From contig NZ_QKOE01000014.1 in assembly GCF_003226565.1 (NCBI RefSeq), forward strand, positions 56,203 to 120,202: a stretch of DNA of 64,000 nt. Reading direction: 5' to 3'. Positions 19,096-28,243 of the stretch are shown here, piece after piece. The notes under the pieces are model-generated. The model searched no databases. It was not told the DNA's origin and saw nothing but the letters and a program-made list of their open reading frames with translations. The DNA is from Parazoarcus communis SWub3 = DSM 12120. Lineage in GTDB: Bacteria; Pseudomonadota; Gammaproteobacteria; Burkholderiales; Rhodocyclaceae. The position numbers and the translations under genes were made by a program. How positions within the stretch are numbered: the stretch's first letter is position 1; the number at the start of each line of letters is the position of its first letter.

Positions 19096-20145
19096 ATGCA
19101 CATCCACCTGATCATTCCCGGCCTGCTGTGGCCAGCCGCCAGCCTTGTCGGCCCTGCTGCAGGACTTGCCCTGCCCGCCCTCGCCCACTTGCTCGGCAAA
19201 GGCCGGATGACGCATGTCGAGTTCGAGCCTTATCACACTCAACTGCTGCGCCTGTTCGGCGACGCCCAGGCGTCGACCGCCCTCGCCGACCTTCGCCGTC
19301 GGGGTGAGTCGTGCCTGCCACCCGCGGATGACGCTCACTACCTGTGCGCGGATCCGGTCAATCTGTCATTTGCCCGCGAACATCTGCTGCTGGGCGAGTT
19401 TCCCGATGACGACATCGAACCGGCAGAAGCACATGGTCTCGTTGTCGCCCTGAATGACACCTTTGGCGATCTCGGTCATTTCGAGCTTGCCAGCCCCACG
19501 CGCTGGTACCTGCGCCTGAATGAGCCTACTTCGGCCCGCCTCTACCCGCTGCACGATGTGGTCGGACGACCGATCAAGCACTTCCTGCCGGAGGGTGACG
19601 ACGGCCGCCTGTGGCAGCGTATCTTGAACGAGTTGCAGATCGTGCTGCACAATCATCCGCTCAACCAGGCACGAGAAGCCAGCGGCAAGCGCCCCATCAA
19701 CAGCTTGTGGCCATGGGGGGCAGGCACGCCCCCGCAACCGAGACCCTGCAGCTTTGCCGCGGTTCAGGCCGAAGGGCCGCTTGCCCTGGGCCTGGGCGTC
19801 ACCGCGGGTCTACCGACCCGCACGCCCGACCTGGCAAGCGCATTGAACGCTAACACCCTGGTGGTGGTGGAGCGCCTGCTGCTGCCGGCGCGCCAACTCG
19901 ATCTCGACCGCTGGCGCCAATCCCTGATCGAACTGGAACGGGACTGGTTTGCCCCACTGGCCAGCGCGCTTCGGCAAGGGAAACTTCGAACGCTGACCCT
20001 GACCGCCCCCGGCGACCGGTTCACCTTGCAACTGCACGCGGGCGCACGCGATCACTGGCACTTCTGGCGCAAACCACTGGAGCTCGATGCGCTGCTCAAA
20101 TCGCTTGCCCCACCGCCTCACCTGCCCGACGCTGCCGCACCATGA
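19096..20145 (+). CDS. RpfE-like conserved protein upstream of recJ
   Basis: A 349-residue protein that resembles the RpfE/COG4255 family of proteobacterial proteins with a phosphoglycerate-mutase-like flavour and no settled function. Features: N-terminal MHIHLIIPGLLWPAA, acidic segment LLLGEFPDDDIEPAEA, the conserved central LNEPTSARLYPLHDVVGR and GKRPINSLWPWGAG. There is no signal peptide or membrane segment. It overlaps recJ by 4 nt (ATGA), so the pair is translationally coupled. Family assignment is from memory of sequence style and recJ linkage, not from a search. Confidence 0.65.
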   Translation: MHIHLIIPGLLWPAASLVGPAAGLALPALAHLLGKGRMTHVEFEPYHTQLLRLFGDAQASTALADLRRRGESCLPPADDAHYLCADPVNLSFAREHLLLGEFPDDDIEPAEAHGLVVALNDTFGDLGHFELASPTRWYLRLNEPTSARLYPLHDVVGRPIKHFLPEGDDGRLWQRILNELQIVLHNHPLNQAREASGKRPINSLWPWGAGTPPQPRPCSFAAVQAEGPLALGLGVTAGLPTRTPDLASALNANTLVVVERLLLPARQLDLDRWRQSLIELERDWFAPLASALRQGKLRTLTLTAPGDRFTLQLHAGARDHWHFWRKPLELDALLKSLAPPPHLPDAAAP

Positions 20146-21833
20146 CCCGTATCCAGCCACGCCAGATTCCACAGCGCGCCCTCACTGCCCTGACCGATGG
20201 CGGTATCCATCCCCTGCTTGCACGCCTTTACGCCGCGCGCGGCATCCGCAGCAAGCACGAGCTCGACACCTCACTCAAGGCACTGCTGCCGCCAGATGCA
20301 CTGACCGGTACACGTGAAGCCGCACAACTGCTGGCCGACGCCATCGAGGCAGGCGCCCGCATGGTCATCGTTGCCGACTATGACTGCGATGGCGCCACCG
20401 CCTGCGCTGTAGGCATCCGGGCCTTGCGCGCCTTCGGCGCCGACGTGCACTACCTGGTGCCGGACCGCATCACCCTGGGCTACGGCCTGACCCCGCCGAT
20501 GGTCGAGATCGCCGCCCGCCTCGAACCCGATGTGCTGATTACCGTGGACAACGGCATTGCCAGTGTGGAAGGAATCGCTGCCGCCCGTGCTCACGGCATG
20601 GCAACAGTCATCACCGACCACCACCTGCCCGGAGATGTACTGCCCGAGGCCGATGTCATCGTCAATCCCAATCAGCCCGGTTGCGACTTCCCCAGCAAGG
20701 CCCTGGCCGGCGTCGGGGCGATGTTCTACACCATGCTGGCCCTGCGTGCCGAGTTGCGCGAACGCGGCGCCTTTGCCGAGCGCAAGGAGCCGAACCTGGC
20801 CGAGCTGCTCGACCTGGTCGCGCTTGGCACTGTCGCCGACGTGGTCAAGCTCGATCACAACAACCGCATCCTGGTCTCACAAGGCCTGCAGCGCATGCGC
20901 GCCGGCCGCATGCAGCCGGGCATCCGGGCGCTATTCGCCATTGCCGGGCGCGACCCGGCACGCGCCAGCGCCTTCGACATGGGCTTTGCCCTCGGCCCGC
21001 GGCTCAATGCCGCCGGCCGGCTGTCGGACATGAGCCTGGGTATCGAATGCCTGATTACCGACGACGCCGGCCGGGCGATGAACATCGCTCAGGAGCTCGA
21101 CCGCCTCAACCGCGAGCGACGCTCGATCGAGGCCGACATGCAGGAAGCCGCCTTACTACGCCTGGAGGAGTTCGATGCGGGCAACAAGGCCAGCATCGCC
21201 CTGTTCGAACCCGACTGGCACCAAGGCGTCATCGGCATTGTGGCCGGCCGCATCAAGGAACGACTGCATCGCCCCACCATCGCCTTTGCGCGCGGCAACG
21301 AGGGCGAACTGAAGGGTTCCGGCCGCTCCATCCCCGGCCTGCATCTGCGTGATGCGCTGGATGTGGTCACCAAACGTGAACCCGACCTGATCGTCCGCTT
21401 CGGTGGTCACGCAATGGCGGCCGGCCTGACCATCCTCGAGCACCATCTCGACCGCTTCCGCATCGTGTTCGAGGACGTCGTCAGCAGTCTGCTCGAGCCT
21501 GCGGACCTGCAGCGACGGATCGACACAGACGGCGCGCTCGAGGGCGGCTACATGAGCCTGGAGGTTGCCCGCTTGCTCGATCAGGAAATCTGGGGTCAGG
21601 GCTTTCCCGCCCCGGTATTCGACGACGTCTTCCGTGTCGAGCGCCAGCGCCTGCTCAAGGACCGGCACCTCAAGCTCGAGTTGTCCCGCCAAGGGGTTCG
21701 CTACGACGCCATCCAGTTCAATCACGCCGGCGGCGCCCCGGGTGACATCCGTGCGGCCTACAAGCTGTCGGTCAATGAATACAACGGGGTCTCCAGCGTG
21801 CAGTTGATGCTGGAACACTTCGAACCCGCCTGA
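20142..21833 (+). CDS. recJ: Single-stranded-DNA-specific exonuclease RecJ
   Basis: 5'-3' single-strand exonuclease of recombination and mismatch repair, cytoplasmic, 563 residues, the family norm. DHH-phosphoesterase motifs are visible: VIVADYDCDGATA (Asp79, 81, 83) for motif I and TDHHLPG (DHH at 159-161) for motif III, followed by the DHHA1 region with SGRSIPGLHLRDAL and FGGHAMAAGLTI. The start overlaps the RpfE-like gene stop by 4 nt. A GC-rich stem-loop lies 22 nt after the stop. Confidence 0.96.
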   Translation: MTRIQPRQIPQRALTALTDGGIHPLLARLYAARGIRSKHELDTSLKALLPPDALTGTREAAQLLADAIEAGARMVIVADYDCDGATACAVGIRALRAFGADVHYLVPDRITLGYGLTPPMVEIAARLEPDVLITVDNGIASVEGIAAARAHGMATVITDHHLPGDVLPEADVIVNPNQPGCDFPSKALAGVGAMFYTMLALRAELRERGAFAERKEPNLAELLDLVALGTVADVVKLDHNNRILVSQGLQRMRAGRMQPGIRALFAIAGRDPARASAFDMGFALGPRLNAAGRLSDMSLGIECLITDDAGRAMNIAQELDRLNRERRSIEADMQEAALLRLEEFDAGNKASIALFEPDWHQGVIGIVAGRIKERLHRPTIAFARGNEGELKGSGRSIPGLHLRDALDVVTKREPDLIVRFGGHAMAAGLTILEHHLDRFRIVFEDVVSSLLEPADLQRRIDTDGALEGGYMSLEVARLLDQEIWGQGFPAPVFDDVFRVERQRLLKDRHLKLELSRQGVRYDAIQFNHAGGAPGDIRAAYKLSVNEYNGVSSVQLMLEHFEPA

Positions 21834-21855
21834 CGCCCAGGCTGCCGGACAAAAC

Positions 21856-21874
21856 GCCGGGCAATTTGCCCGGC
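21856..21874 (+). terminator. Stem-loop after recJ
   Basis: Perfect 8-bp inverted repeat GCCGGGCA / TGCCCGGC with an ATT loop, 22 nt beyond the recJ stop. No T-tract follows on the plus strand (GTTTTG would follow on the minus strand), so it could be a transcription terminator or an mRNA-end stabilising hairpin. Confidence 0.5.
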
Positions 21875-21925
21875 ACGTCATCCGGGACTTCCGCCGGCAG
21901 GGCACACGCGCCAAGATAGCGCACC

Positions 21926-23368
21926 ATGCCAGCCGATACCGTCCTGCCGCCCACAAGCCCCACGCCTGCACACCCACCCTCCGCCGCCTCGACCGGCCCT
22001 GCCGGTGCGGCGCTGGATCTGCAGCGCAGCCTGCTGCAACGACTGCTGGCCTTCGCCTGCCTTCTGACGCTGCTGTTGCTGGCAGCGCACGGCTGGCAGA
22101 TCCGGCAACAGGCGCTGACGGACACACCCGACACTGCAGCCGTCATCCAGCAATTGCTGAACCAGGATCAGCCCCGCCAGGCCGACGTGTTCAACCGCGA
22201 ATCCATCCGGGTGGATCTTGCCGTGCTGGCCCCCCTCGCACGTCGGCTGGCGTTCTGTGTGCAAGTGGAAGACCTGTGGTCACGGCAGATTGGCGCTGCC
22301 TGCGTGCGCCCTTCCCCCCCTCGCCCGGGTGCAGGGATACTTGCCCACTGGCTGGAGGTCCTGAACACACCAGCCGACACCAGCGTCCGCCCCTTGCTGC
22401 GTGCGCCCGGCGTCGCGGTCGGCCATATTCATGTTCGGCCGGACTGGCATACCGAAGCCTCGCGCTGGCTGTCGTCGATGTATCTGGTGCTGGCCGGCTG
22501 GGCTGCATTGGCGATGCTGGCAACGATGATCGTGCGCCCCGTCCGCCGCGCCTTGCGTCCCGCCGACCAGATCCTTGCCGCCATCGGCCGGCTCGAGGGC
22601 GGCGACACCACGGTGCGCCTGCCCGCCTTCGAGCTCGATGAATTCCGCCGGATCGCAAACGAATTCAACAGCCTTGCTGCCCAACTGGCCACAACCCGAG
22701 CCGCCGAGCGCAGGCTTGCAACACATCTGCTCGATGTCCGCGAGGACGAGCGCCACTACCTGGCCCGCGAACTGCATGACGACATGGGGCAACACCTGAC
22801 CTCGCTGCGTGCCGACGCCGCCTACCTCAGGCAGTCGCTGGCCGCGTCGACCGCTCACGTGCAGCTGACGTCCGTGCTGGACAGCCTGGGCGAAACCCTC
22901 GCCCGCATGCACGAGAGCATCCAGAACATCGTTCACCGTCTACGCCCGCCAAGGCTGGAGGCCTTCGGTCTGATCGCCGGACTGGAGCAACTGATTGCCG
23001 ACTGCAAGCGCATGCACAGTGGCACGCCCAGCATTCAATTCCATCATCAGGGCCTGTTCGAGACGCTCGAACCGACGCTGACCATCCATCTGTACCGCAT
23101 CGTTCAGGAAGGGCTGACCAATGCCCTTCGTCACGCCGATGCCAGCCAGATCGAGATCGATCTTCAATGCAATGGCGAGCGCTTGAGCCTGTCCATCCGC
23201 GATGACGGCAAAGGCGACACCGCTGCTCCCGCATCGGAGGGACATGGGCGACTGGGTATCCGCGAACGGGCTTCCGCACTGGGCGGTACGGTGGCGTGGA
23301 TCAGCGCGCCGGGACGAGGCACGCAGTTACGGGTCGAACTCCCGGCAGGCACGCGGGGCGCCACATGA
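21926..23368 (+). CDS. NarX/UhpB-type membrane sensor histidine kinase
   Basis: A 480-residue inner-membrane sensor of the HisKA_3 class. It has a Pro/Ala-rich cytoplasmic N-terminus, membrane segment about 38-55 (LLAFACLLTLLLLAAHGW), a periplasmic domain of about 130 residues, a second membrane segment about 190-210, a HAMP-like linker, then the phosphoacceptor box ARELHDDMGQHLTSLRADA (His284) and a C-terminal ATPase domain (GLTNALRHADA, GHGRLGIRERA, GRGTQLRVELP). It overlaps the response regulator start by 4 nt, so the pair forms one signalling unit. Signal and target genes are not evident from the neighbourhood. Confidence 0.93.
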   Translation: MPADTVLPPTSPTPAHPPSAASTGPAGAALDLQRSLLQRLLAFACLLTLLLLAAHGWQIRQQALTDTPDTAAVIQQLLNQDQPRQADVFNRESIRVDLAVLAPLARRLAFCVQVEDLWSRQIGAACVRPSPPRPGAGILAHWLEVLNTPADTSVRPLLRAPGVAVGHIHVRPDWHTEASRWLSSMYLVLAGWAALAMLATMIVRPVRRALRPADQILAAIGRLEGGDTTVRLPAFELDEFRRIANEFNSLAAQLATTRAAERRLATHLLDVREDERHYLARELHDDMGQHLTSLRADAAYLRQSLAASTAHVQLTSVLDSLGETLARMHESIQNIVHRLRPPRLEAFGLIAGLEQLIADCKRMHSGTPSIQFHHQGLFETLEPTLTIHLYRIVQEGLTNALRHADASQIEIDLQCNGERLSLSIRDDGKGDTAAPASEGHGRLGIRERASALGGTVAWISAPGRGTQLRVELPAGTRGAT

Positions 23369-23994
23369 TCCAGTTGCTGCTGATCGACGACCATGCCGTC
23401 GTCCGGCAAGGGTATCGCCGCTTGCTGGAACTGCAAGGCACGATGACGGTGATTGGTGAGGCAGGCACCGGCGAAGACGGCATGCGCCTGTGGCGCGAAC
23501 GCCAGCCCGACCTCTGCATTGTGGACCTGGCGCTGCCCGACCTTGGCGGACTGGAAGTGATCGCGCGCATTCGCCAGCGCGACCACACCGCCCGCCTGCT
23601 GGCCTTCAGCATGCATCGCGATGCACTGTGGGCACTCCGTGCGCTGGAAGCCGGCGCCCTGGGTTATGTCACCAAAAGCAGTCCGCCAGAGGTATTGCTG
23701 CAGGCCGTCAGCACCGTGGCCGGACGGCGCACCTTCATCAGCCCCGACCTTGCGCAGGAAGTTCGCCAATTGCGCGGAGAGGGCGAACGCGGCCCTTCCG
23801 ACCTGCTGACACCACGCGAGAGCGAGATCCTGCGCCTGCTGCTGGACGGCCGGTCGGTTGCGGACATTGCCACCACCCTGTCACTCAGTCCCAAGACCGT
23901 GCATAACACCCACTATCAGATCAAGGCCAAGCTCGGCGCCGCTAACGACTTCGAACTGGTCCGCCTCGCCCGCCGCGTCGGCTTTGGCAACTGA
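23365..23994 (+). CDS. NarL/FixJ-type response regulator
   Basis: A 209-residue DNA-binding response regulator and partner of the preceding kinase. The receiver domain has the acidic pair DD (residues 8-9) in QLLLIDDHAVVRQ, phosphoacceptor Asp54 in CIVDLALPDLGG and the conserved Lys in GYVTKSSPP. The C-terminal LuxR-type helix-turn-helix starts LTPRESEILRLLLDG and contains VADIATTLSLSPKTVHNTHY. ATG 23365 overlaps the kinase stop (ATGA); the longer in-frame extension upstream is only read-through of the kinase gene. Confidence 0.94.
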   Translation: MIQLLLIDDHAVVRQGYRRLLELQGTMTVIGEAGTGEDGMRLWRERQPDLCIVDLALPDLGGLEVIARIRQRDHTARLLAFSMHRDALWALRALEAGALGYVTKSSPPEVLLQAVSTVAGRRTFISPDLAQEVRQLRGEGERGPSDLLTPRESEILRLLLDGRSVADIATTLSLSPKTVHNTHYQIKAKLGAANDFELVRLARRVGFGN

Positions 23995-24028
23995 CGGGCA
24001 GATCACGCGGATACCGATCCGACCGCGC

Positions 24029-24517
24029 TCAATCCGTCGCGCCCCAGCGCAGCAGGGCGTCTGCGGCCAATACATCGCCCTCGTCCGCGGCGCGCTGCAG
24101 CCAATGTCTTGCGCGTGCCGGGTCGGCATCCACACCTCGTCCCTGCGCCAATGCCATCCCCCAGTGATAGCGCGCCAGGGTCGCATAGCCACCCACCTCA
24201 TCGCTCATAGCCCCGCGCTCCATCAGCCGCGCGGCACGGGCTTCGTCGCGGGCAACCCCTACGCCCGATTCCAGCATCTGTGCCAGCCAGATCATCGAAT
24301 ACACATCGTTCCAGCGCGCAATGCAGTCCTCGAAAATCCTGACTGCAGATACGTGGTCGCCAGTTTTCTCGGCGACGTAACCATACAGACATTTGATCCG
24401 ACGTGGGCTGTCTACAAAGTGGCGGTAGCTGAGATCCCCCTCATCTTCCGCCAGTGCGACGGGCCCCTGCAGCAGCAACGACAAGGCAAGCAAGCCACGC
24501 AGGGCAACGGTTTTCAT
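24029..24517 (-). CDS. Secreted Sel1-repeat protein
   Basis: A 162-residue exported protein with a signal peptide (MKTVALRGLLALSLLLQGPVALA) and two to three Sel1-like/TPR-type helical repeats: IWLAQMLESGVGVARDEARAA and YHWGMALAQGRGVDADPARA, each with the G-x-G-V turn. Such repeats usually mediate protein-protein contacts in the periplasm. The start overlaps by 4 nt the stop of a second Sel1-type gene, so the pair is co-expressed. Specific function unknown. Confidence 0.85.
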   Translation of the reverse strand: MKTVALRGLLALSLLLQGPVALAEDEGDLSYRHFVDSPRRIKCLYGYVAEKTGDHVSAVRIFEDCIARWNDVYSMIWLAQMLESGVGVARDEARAARLMERGAMSDEVGGYATLARYHWGMALAQGRGVDADPARARHWLQRAADEGDVLAADALLRWGATD

Positions 24518-25365
24518 CGCCGCAGCTCCACAAAGTCCGGATCACGGAACAGGCTACCATCGATGCGTCGCCACGCTGCATGCGTGCCGGTTCGCAGAAA
24601 CTCGCCTGCCGCGCTATCACCAAGGCTTGCAGCCGTCTGGAACAAGGCCAGCGCGCGGGGCCGATCCACCGGCACGCCAACACCAAAATACAAGGCAGTG
24701 GCGTACAGCGTCTTGGCACTGATGTGATACTCGGTATTGTCCGCCGAGGCCGCCCGCGCCAGAAAATGCGCCGCACGCTCCGCGCGCCGGGGCACGGCGG
24801 CACCAATCTCGTACAGCTGGGAAATGCGCACCAGACCACCTGCATGGTTCTGATGCGAACACAGGCTGAGCAGCTTCAGCGTGGTCTCATGATCGCCACA
24901 TTTCTCCAGCTCGAGCAATGCGGACGAAAAATTGCCAGTGCTCAGCCCGCAATCGGTCGCGGCCTCGAGGCTGGGTTCCGGCACCTCGTCATGACGCGGA
25001 TCGGGCCGCAGACCACGACAGTAGCGGTTACGCTGCACCTGCTCCAGCGCGACCCGCTCAACCCCCTCGACCCACCGCCGGAATCCTTCGGAATCCGCGG
25101 ACTCCCCCGTCCCTGCCAGGCGTGAGCCTCCGTCCGCCTCATCCCAATCCACCGATACGCTCACTGGCATGGCATCATCCAGCACAATGGTCGCCTCAAA
25201 GCGCTCATGATCGACCGCCAGCACGGGCACCCCGCTACCCAGGACCGCAGTCCACACACGCTCCGGTCCGGCACTCAGCGTACGCTCCACCGTCGCCGCG
25301 CCAACCGCCTGCGTCAGCACGGACAGCAACGCACCCAGCACCCCTGCCACCTTGATTGCCTTCAT
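24514..25365 (-). CDS. Secreted protein with C-terminal Sel1-like repeats
   Basis: A 283-residue exported protein. ATG 25365 is preferred because GGAGGTGGCG precedes it directly and it opens a signal peptide (MKAIKVAGVLGALLSVLTQAVGA); an in-frame ATG at 25542 lacks these. The mature N-terminal 110 residues look like a beta-rich domain (VERTLSAGPERVWTAVLGSG, then ATIVLDDAMPVSVSVDWDEA), followed by Cys-containing helical repeats with LYFGVGVPVDRPRALALFQT, a Sel1 unit. It is first in a two-gene operon with the shorter Sel1 protein. No function can be assigned. Confidence 0.82.
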   Translation of the reverse strand: MKAIKVAGVLGALLSVLTQAVGAATVERTLSAGPERVWTAVLGSGVPVLAVDHERFEATIVLDDAMPVSVSVDWDEADGGSRLAGTGESADSEGFRRWVEGVERVALEQVQRNRYCRGLRPDPRHDEVPEPSLEAATDCGLSTGNFSSALLELEKCGDHETTLKLLSLCSHQNHAGGLVRISQLYEIGAAVPRRAERAAHFLARAASADNTEYHISAKTLYATALYFGVGVPVDRPRALALFQTAASLGDSAAGEFLRTGTHAAWRRIDGSLFRDPDFVELRR

Positions 25366-25489
25366 CGCCACCTCCCTGAATCGATGCACCGATTCTAGAA
25401 AGCCGCACCGCGTCACGTCCCGGGCAAATCGCCCGCACAATACCCCCGGCCTCTGGCCCCGCTTCATGGTGTGGATAGGCCATGGCCGA

Positions 25490-25495
25490 TATAAT
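25490..25495 (+). promoter_or_regulatory. Possible -10 element upstream of the HIT gene
   Basis: A perfect TATAAT lies 58 nt before the HIT-protein start in an otherwise GC-rich gap between divergent genes. No convincing -35 hexamer is found 16-18 nt upstream (TGGTGT at best), so the promoter call is tentative. Confidence 0.4.
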
Positions 25496-25552
25496 CGGGC
25501 GCCATGCAGGCACCGTCCTGCCCCCGTCCGCAACTCCCACACGGAAGATCAC

Positions 25553-25981
25553 ATGGCTTACGACAACAACAATGTATTCGCCCGCATCCTGCGCGGAGAA
25601 CTGCCCTGCGTCCGCCTCTATGAAAATGCTGACACCCTGGCCTTCCTCGACATCATGCCGCAGTCCGTCGGTCACACCCTGGTGTTGCCCAAGGCGCCAG
25701 CCGAGTTCATCACCGACATGTCGGACGCTTCGCTTGCCGCCACCATCCTCAGCACCCGCAAGCTGGCGAACGCGGTCCAGCAGGCAACCGGTGCCGAAGG
25801 GCTGCTGATCTCGCAGTTCAACGGTGCAGTGGCCGGGCAGACGGTTCCTCACGTGCATTTTCACATCATCCCTCGCTACCCGGATGTTCCGCTGCGTGCC
25901 CATGGTCGCGACAAGGCCGACCCTGCCGAACTCGCTGCGCTGGCCGAAAAGATCATCGCCGCGCTCGCCAACCCAGTCTGA
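25553..25981 (+). CDS. HIT family nucleotide hydrolase
   Basis: A 142-residue cytoplasmic protein of the histidine-triad superfamily, which hydrolyses nucleotide phosphoramidates or dinucleoside polyphosphates. It begins MAYDNNNVFARILRGELPC, has LYENADTLAFLDIMPQSVGH, and ends with the catalytic triad PHVHFHIIPR (HVHFH at 100-104). ATG 25553 gives a product of normal family length; longer in-frame starts are not supported by homology. Monocistronic, divergent from the Sel1 operon. Confidence 0.94.
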   Translation: MAYDNNNVFARILRGELPCVRLYENADTLAFLDIMPQSVGHTLVLPKAPAEFITDMSDASLAATILSTRKLANAVQQATGAEGLLISQFNGAVAGQTVPHVHFHIIPRYPDVPLRAHGRDKADPAELAALAEKIIAALANPV

Positions 25982-26383
25982 ACCGGTTGACGCCAGACAG
26001 GGGTGTCAGCCACCGAACCCGGTCGACTGAGCCCCTGATTGGTGCAGATAGCCCGTTACGCACCATATCGGTTCGCGCAGGCACCCCGCTTGCGCGCTTT
26101 TCTGACTTGCACCCGCAGCACACGCCGCGTTGTGAGTGGAGGGGCAACTCACCGCGTTGCGAACACCGTTCCAGCACAAGGGACAAACGGGCCGGGAAGC
26201 GTTGGCCAAGCCCATGTATGCCCCGTGCAAGACCAGGCTCACTCCGTATCCGCATCGCGACGCCGATCTGATCCACTGGCACGAAGCATGCATGCATCGA
26301 GTGCCCCTTTTTTTATCTGAAGTCGTATACGATTTTTACTACTTCGATAGCGCCACCCACTCACATCCACTCCGGAGTACGCA
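25982..26383. other. 402-nt intergenic region before the ABC importer operon
   Basis: No convincing gene: short overlapping open frames on both strands lack ribosome binding sites and recognisable products. The last 60 nt are AT-richer and carry the palindrome described separately, so this end probably contains the promoter of the downstream operon. A TGCATGCATGC alternation at about 26288-26298 has no evident role. Confidence 0.6.
26323..26332. promoter_or_regulatory. GTATAC-centred palindrome, candidate GntR/FCD operator
   Basis: Perfect palindrome TCGTATACGA, 51 nt upstream of the importer operon start codon in AT-rich sequence. The operon ends with its own GntR/FCD regulator gene, and such regulators typically bind short inverted repeats near their promoters. 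The core GTATAC is the same as in the two palindromes upstream of the second GntR gene at 39648. Operator function is inference. Confidence 0.5.
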
Positions 26384-27508
26384 ATGAAGGATTCCGCCCG
26401 CCTGACCCCCGGTTCCAACCTGATCACCCGTCGCCAGGTCCTGAAAATGGCCGCAGCTGCAGGCGCTACGCTGGCCAGCGTCCCCTTCGCCCCGGCCTTT
26501 GCCCAAACCCGCAGCGTCAGCCTGGTGCTGCCTTGGGTGGTCAATGGCTCCAACTACTGGCCGATTGTCGGCAAGGCAAAGGGCTTCTTCAAATCGCGCG
26601 GTATCGACCTGTCCGTATCACGCGGCAATGGTTCGGTTGCCTCGGCGCAAGCAGTGGGTAACAAACAGTTCGACTTTGGTGTGGTGTTCTTTGGCGGCAC
26701 CCTGGTCAACGCTGCCCGTGGCCTGCCGCTGCAGGCCATGGCCACGGTGGGCTACGACGCACTGATGGGCAACATCGTACTGGCCGATTCCCCGATCCAG
26801 GCCCCCAAGGATTTCGAGGGCAAGCGCGTCGGCATCGTCGCGACCTCGGCCGAAGCCCCCTACTGGCCGGCCTTCGCGGCCAAGACCGGCATCGATCTGA
26901 ACACCGTTACCCGTCAGCAACTTGATGCCCGCATGATCGAGCGCGCGCTGATGGAAAAGCAGGTCGATGCGATCACGGCCATCGGCTCGTCTAGTCTGCC
27001 GGTGCTGTCTTCGCTCAATGTCGAGACGCGCTTCATCCCCTGGGCAAAGTCGGGCGTCGGCCTGTATGCCGCCCAGATCATTGCCTTGCGCGACACCATC
27101 AACGCTGACCCCGGCCTGTGTCAGGCGATGGTGGACGGCATTCTCGAATCGGTGCTGTACACCCTGAAGAACCCCGAAGAGTCACTCGAGATCCTGTACA
27201 AGGATCAGCCCGAAATTGCACTGGCCAAGGGCGGCAAGGACAACGCCAGAATCTCCCAGGGCCTGGCTCAGGCCACGATGCTGGCCGACGAGGCAGTGAA
27301 CAACGGCCTTGGTTACAGCGACATTGGCAAGGTTGCCGACATGATCAAACTTGCCAGTCAGGCCGGCGCACTGCCCGCCGATGGCAAACTGCCGGTGGCG
27401 GAAGAGTTGGTCAGCAACCGGTTTGCCGGCAAGATCAAACTGGCGGCAGATGATCTGGCCCTGATCCGCGGTAACGTCGCCCCCTACCTGAAGATGATCG
27501 GCGCCTGA
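26384..27508 (+). CDS. Tat-exported NMT1/THI5-type ABC transporter substrate-binding protein
   Basis: A 374-residue periplasmic binding protein. The N-terminus has a twin-arginine signal, TRRQVLKMAAAAGATLASV, ending near PAFAQ. The mature part is the NMT1/SsuA-like fold (LVLPWVVNGSNYWPIVGKAK, GNGSVASAQAVGNKQFDFGV). It opens an operon with a RutB-like hydrolase, permease, ATPase and GntR regulator, which suggests uptake of a pyrimidine-breakdown-like ureido or amide compound; ligand not determinable. ATG 26384 is preceded by GGAG at suitable spacing. Confidence 0.92.
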   Translation: MKDSARLTPGSNLITRRQVLKMAAAAGATLASVPFAPAFAQTRSVSLVLPWVVNGSNYWPIVGKAKGFFKSRGIDLSVSRGNGSVASAQAVGNKQFDFGVVFFGGTLVNAARGLPLQAMATVGYDALMGNIVLADSPIQAPKDFEGKRVGIVATSAEAPYWPAFAAKTGIDLNTVTRQQLDARMIERALMEKQVDAITAIGSSSLPVLSSLNVETRFIPWAKSGVGLYAAQIIALRDTINADPGLCQAMVDGILESVLYTLKNPEESLEILYKDQPEIALAKGGKDNARISQGLAQATMLADEAVNNGLGYSDIGKVADMIKLASQAGALPADGKLPVAEELVSNRFAGKIKLAADDLALIRGNVAPYLKMIGA

Positions 27509-27535
27509 CCAGACGCCCGCTGAACCACCACAAAC

Positions 27536-28243
27536 ATGACTGATACCCTCACCCTGCCAGCCGAACCCGAAGCACTCGACACCAGGCCGGAACAGACCGC
27601 GCTGGTGGTCATCGACATGCAGAACGACTACCTGTCGCCGGGCGGCTACCTCGACCGCCTCGGTTTCGACATCTCCGGCTCCCCGGCGGTGATCGAACGC
27701 GCGGCAGCGGTGCTGGGCGCGGCCAGACAAGCCGGTTTGATGGTGGTGCATGTTCAGAACGGCTGGAGCCCGGGGCTGGCCGAGGCCGGCCCCGCCAGCT
27801 CGCCGATGTGGCATAAATCCAATCCGCTCAAGTACATGCGCGCCCACCCTGAAGTACAGCTGCTGATCCGCGGAACTTGGGGCCATGCCATTGTCGAGCC
27901 GCTGGCGCCCCTGCCGGGCGAGCCCGTGATCGACAAGCCGCGTTACGGCGCCTTTGCCGGTACCCCTCTTGAGCTGATGCTGCGCGCACACGGCATCACC
28001 ACCCTGATCTTCGTCGGGGTCAACACCAATGTCTGTGTCGAGACGGCCGTGCGCGACGCCTTTCACCGCGAATTCTTTGCCCTGATGGTGGCCGACGCCA
28101 CCGCCCAGGCCGGACCACAGTACATTTTTGACGCCAGCGTGTTCAATATCCAGAAGTTCTTCGGCTGGACCTGTTCCACCGCCCAGGTGGTCGAGGCCCT
28201 CAACGGCCTTGCCCAGCGACGCAAGCCGGCGGAGGTCGAATGA
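27536..28243 (+). CDS. RutB-like cysteine amidohydrolase (isochorismatase superfamily)
   Basis: A 235-residue cytoplasmic hydrolase closely resembling Escherichia coli RutB, which cleaves ureidoacrylate or its peracid in uracil catabolism. Catalytic triad by position: Asp27 in VVIDMQNDY, Lys134 in DKPRYGAF and Cys167 in GVNTNVCVETAVRD. Further RutB-like blocks are SPGGYLDRLGFD, HVQNGWSPGLAEAG, HKSNPLKYMR and FNIQKFFGW. No rutA/C/D/E/F genes are adjacent, so it may act on an imported N-carbamoyl or ureido substrate rather than in a complete Rut pathway. The next gene overlaps by 4 nt. The symbol is withheld because the substrate is uncertain. Confidence 0.85.
   Translation: MTDTLTLPAEPEALDTRPEQTALVVIDMQNDYLSPGGYLDRLGFDISGSPAVIERAAAVLGAARQAGLMVVHVQNGWSPGLAEAGPASSPMWHKSNPLKYMRAHPEVQLLIRGTWGHAIVEPLAPLPGEPVIDKPRYGAFAGTPLELMLRAHGITTLIFVGVNTNVCVETAVRDAFHREFFALMVADATAQAGPQYIFDASVFNIQKFFGWTCSTAQVVEALNGLAQRRKPAEVE

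Noticed and set aside
26006..26320. Small open frames in the gap before the ABC importer operon
   Set aside because: Overlap each other on both strands, lack ribosome binding sites and resemble no protein family.
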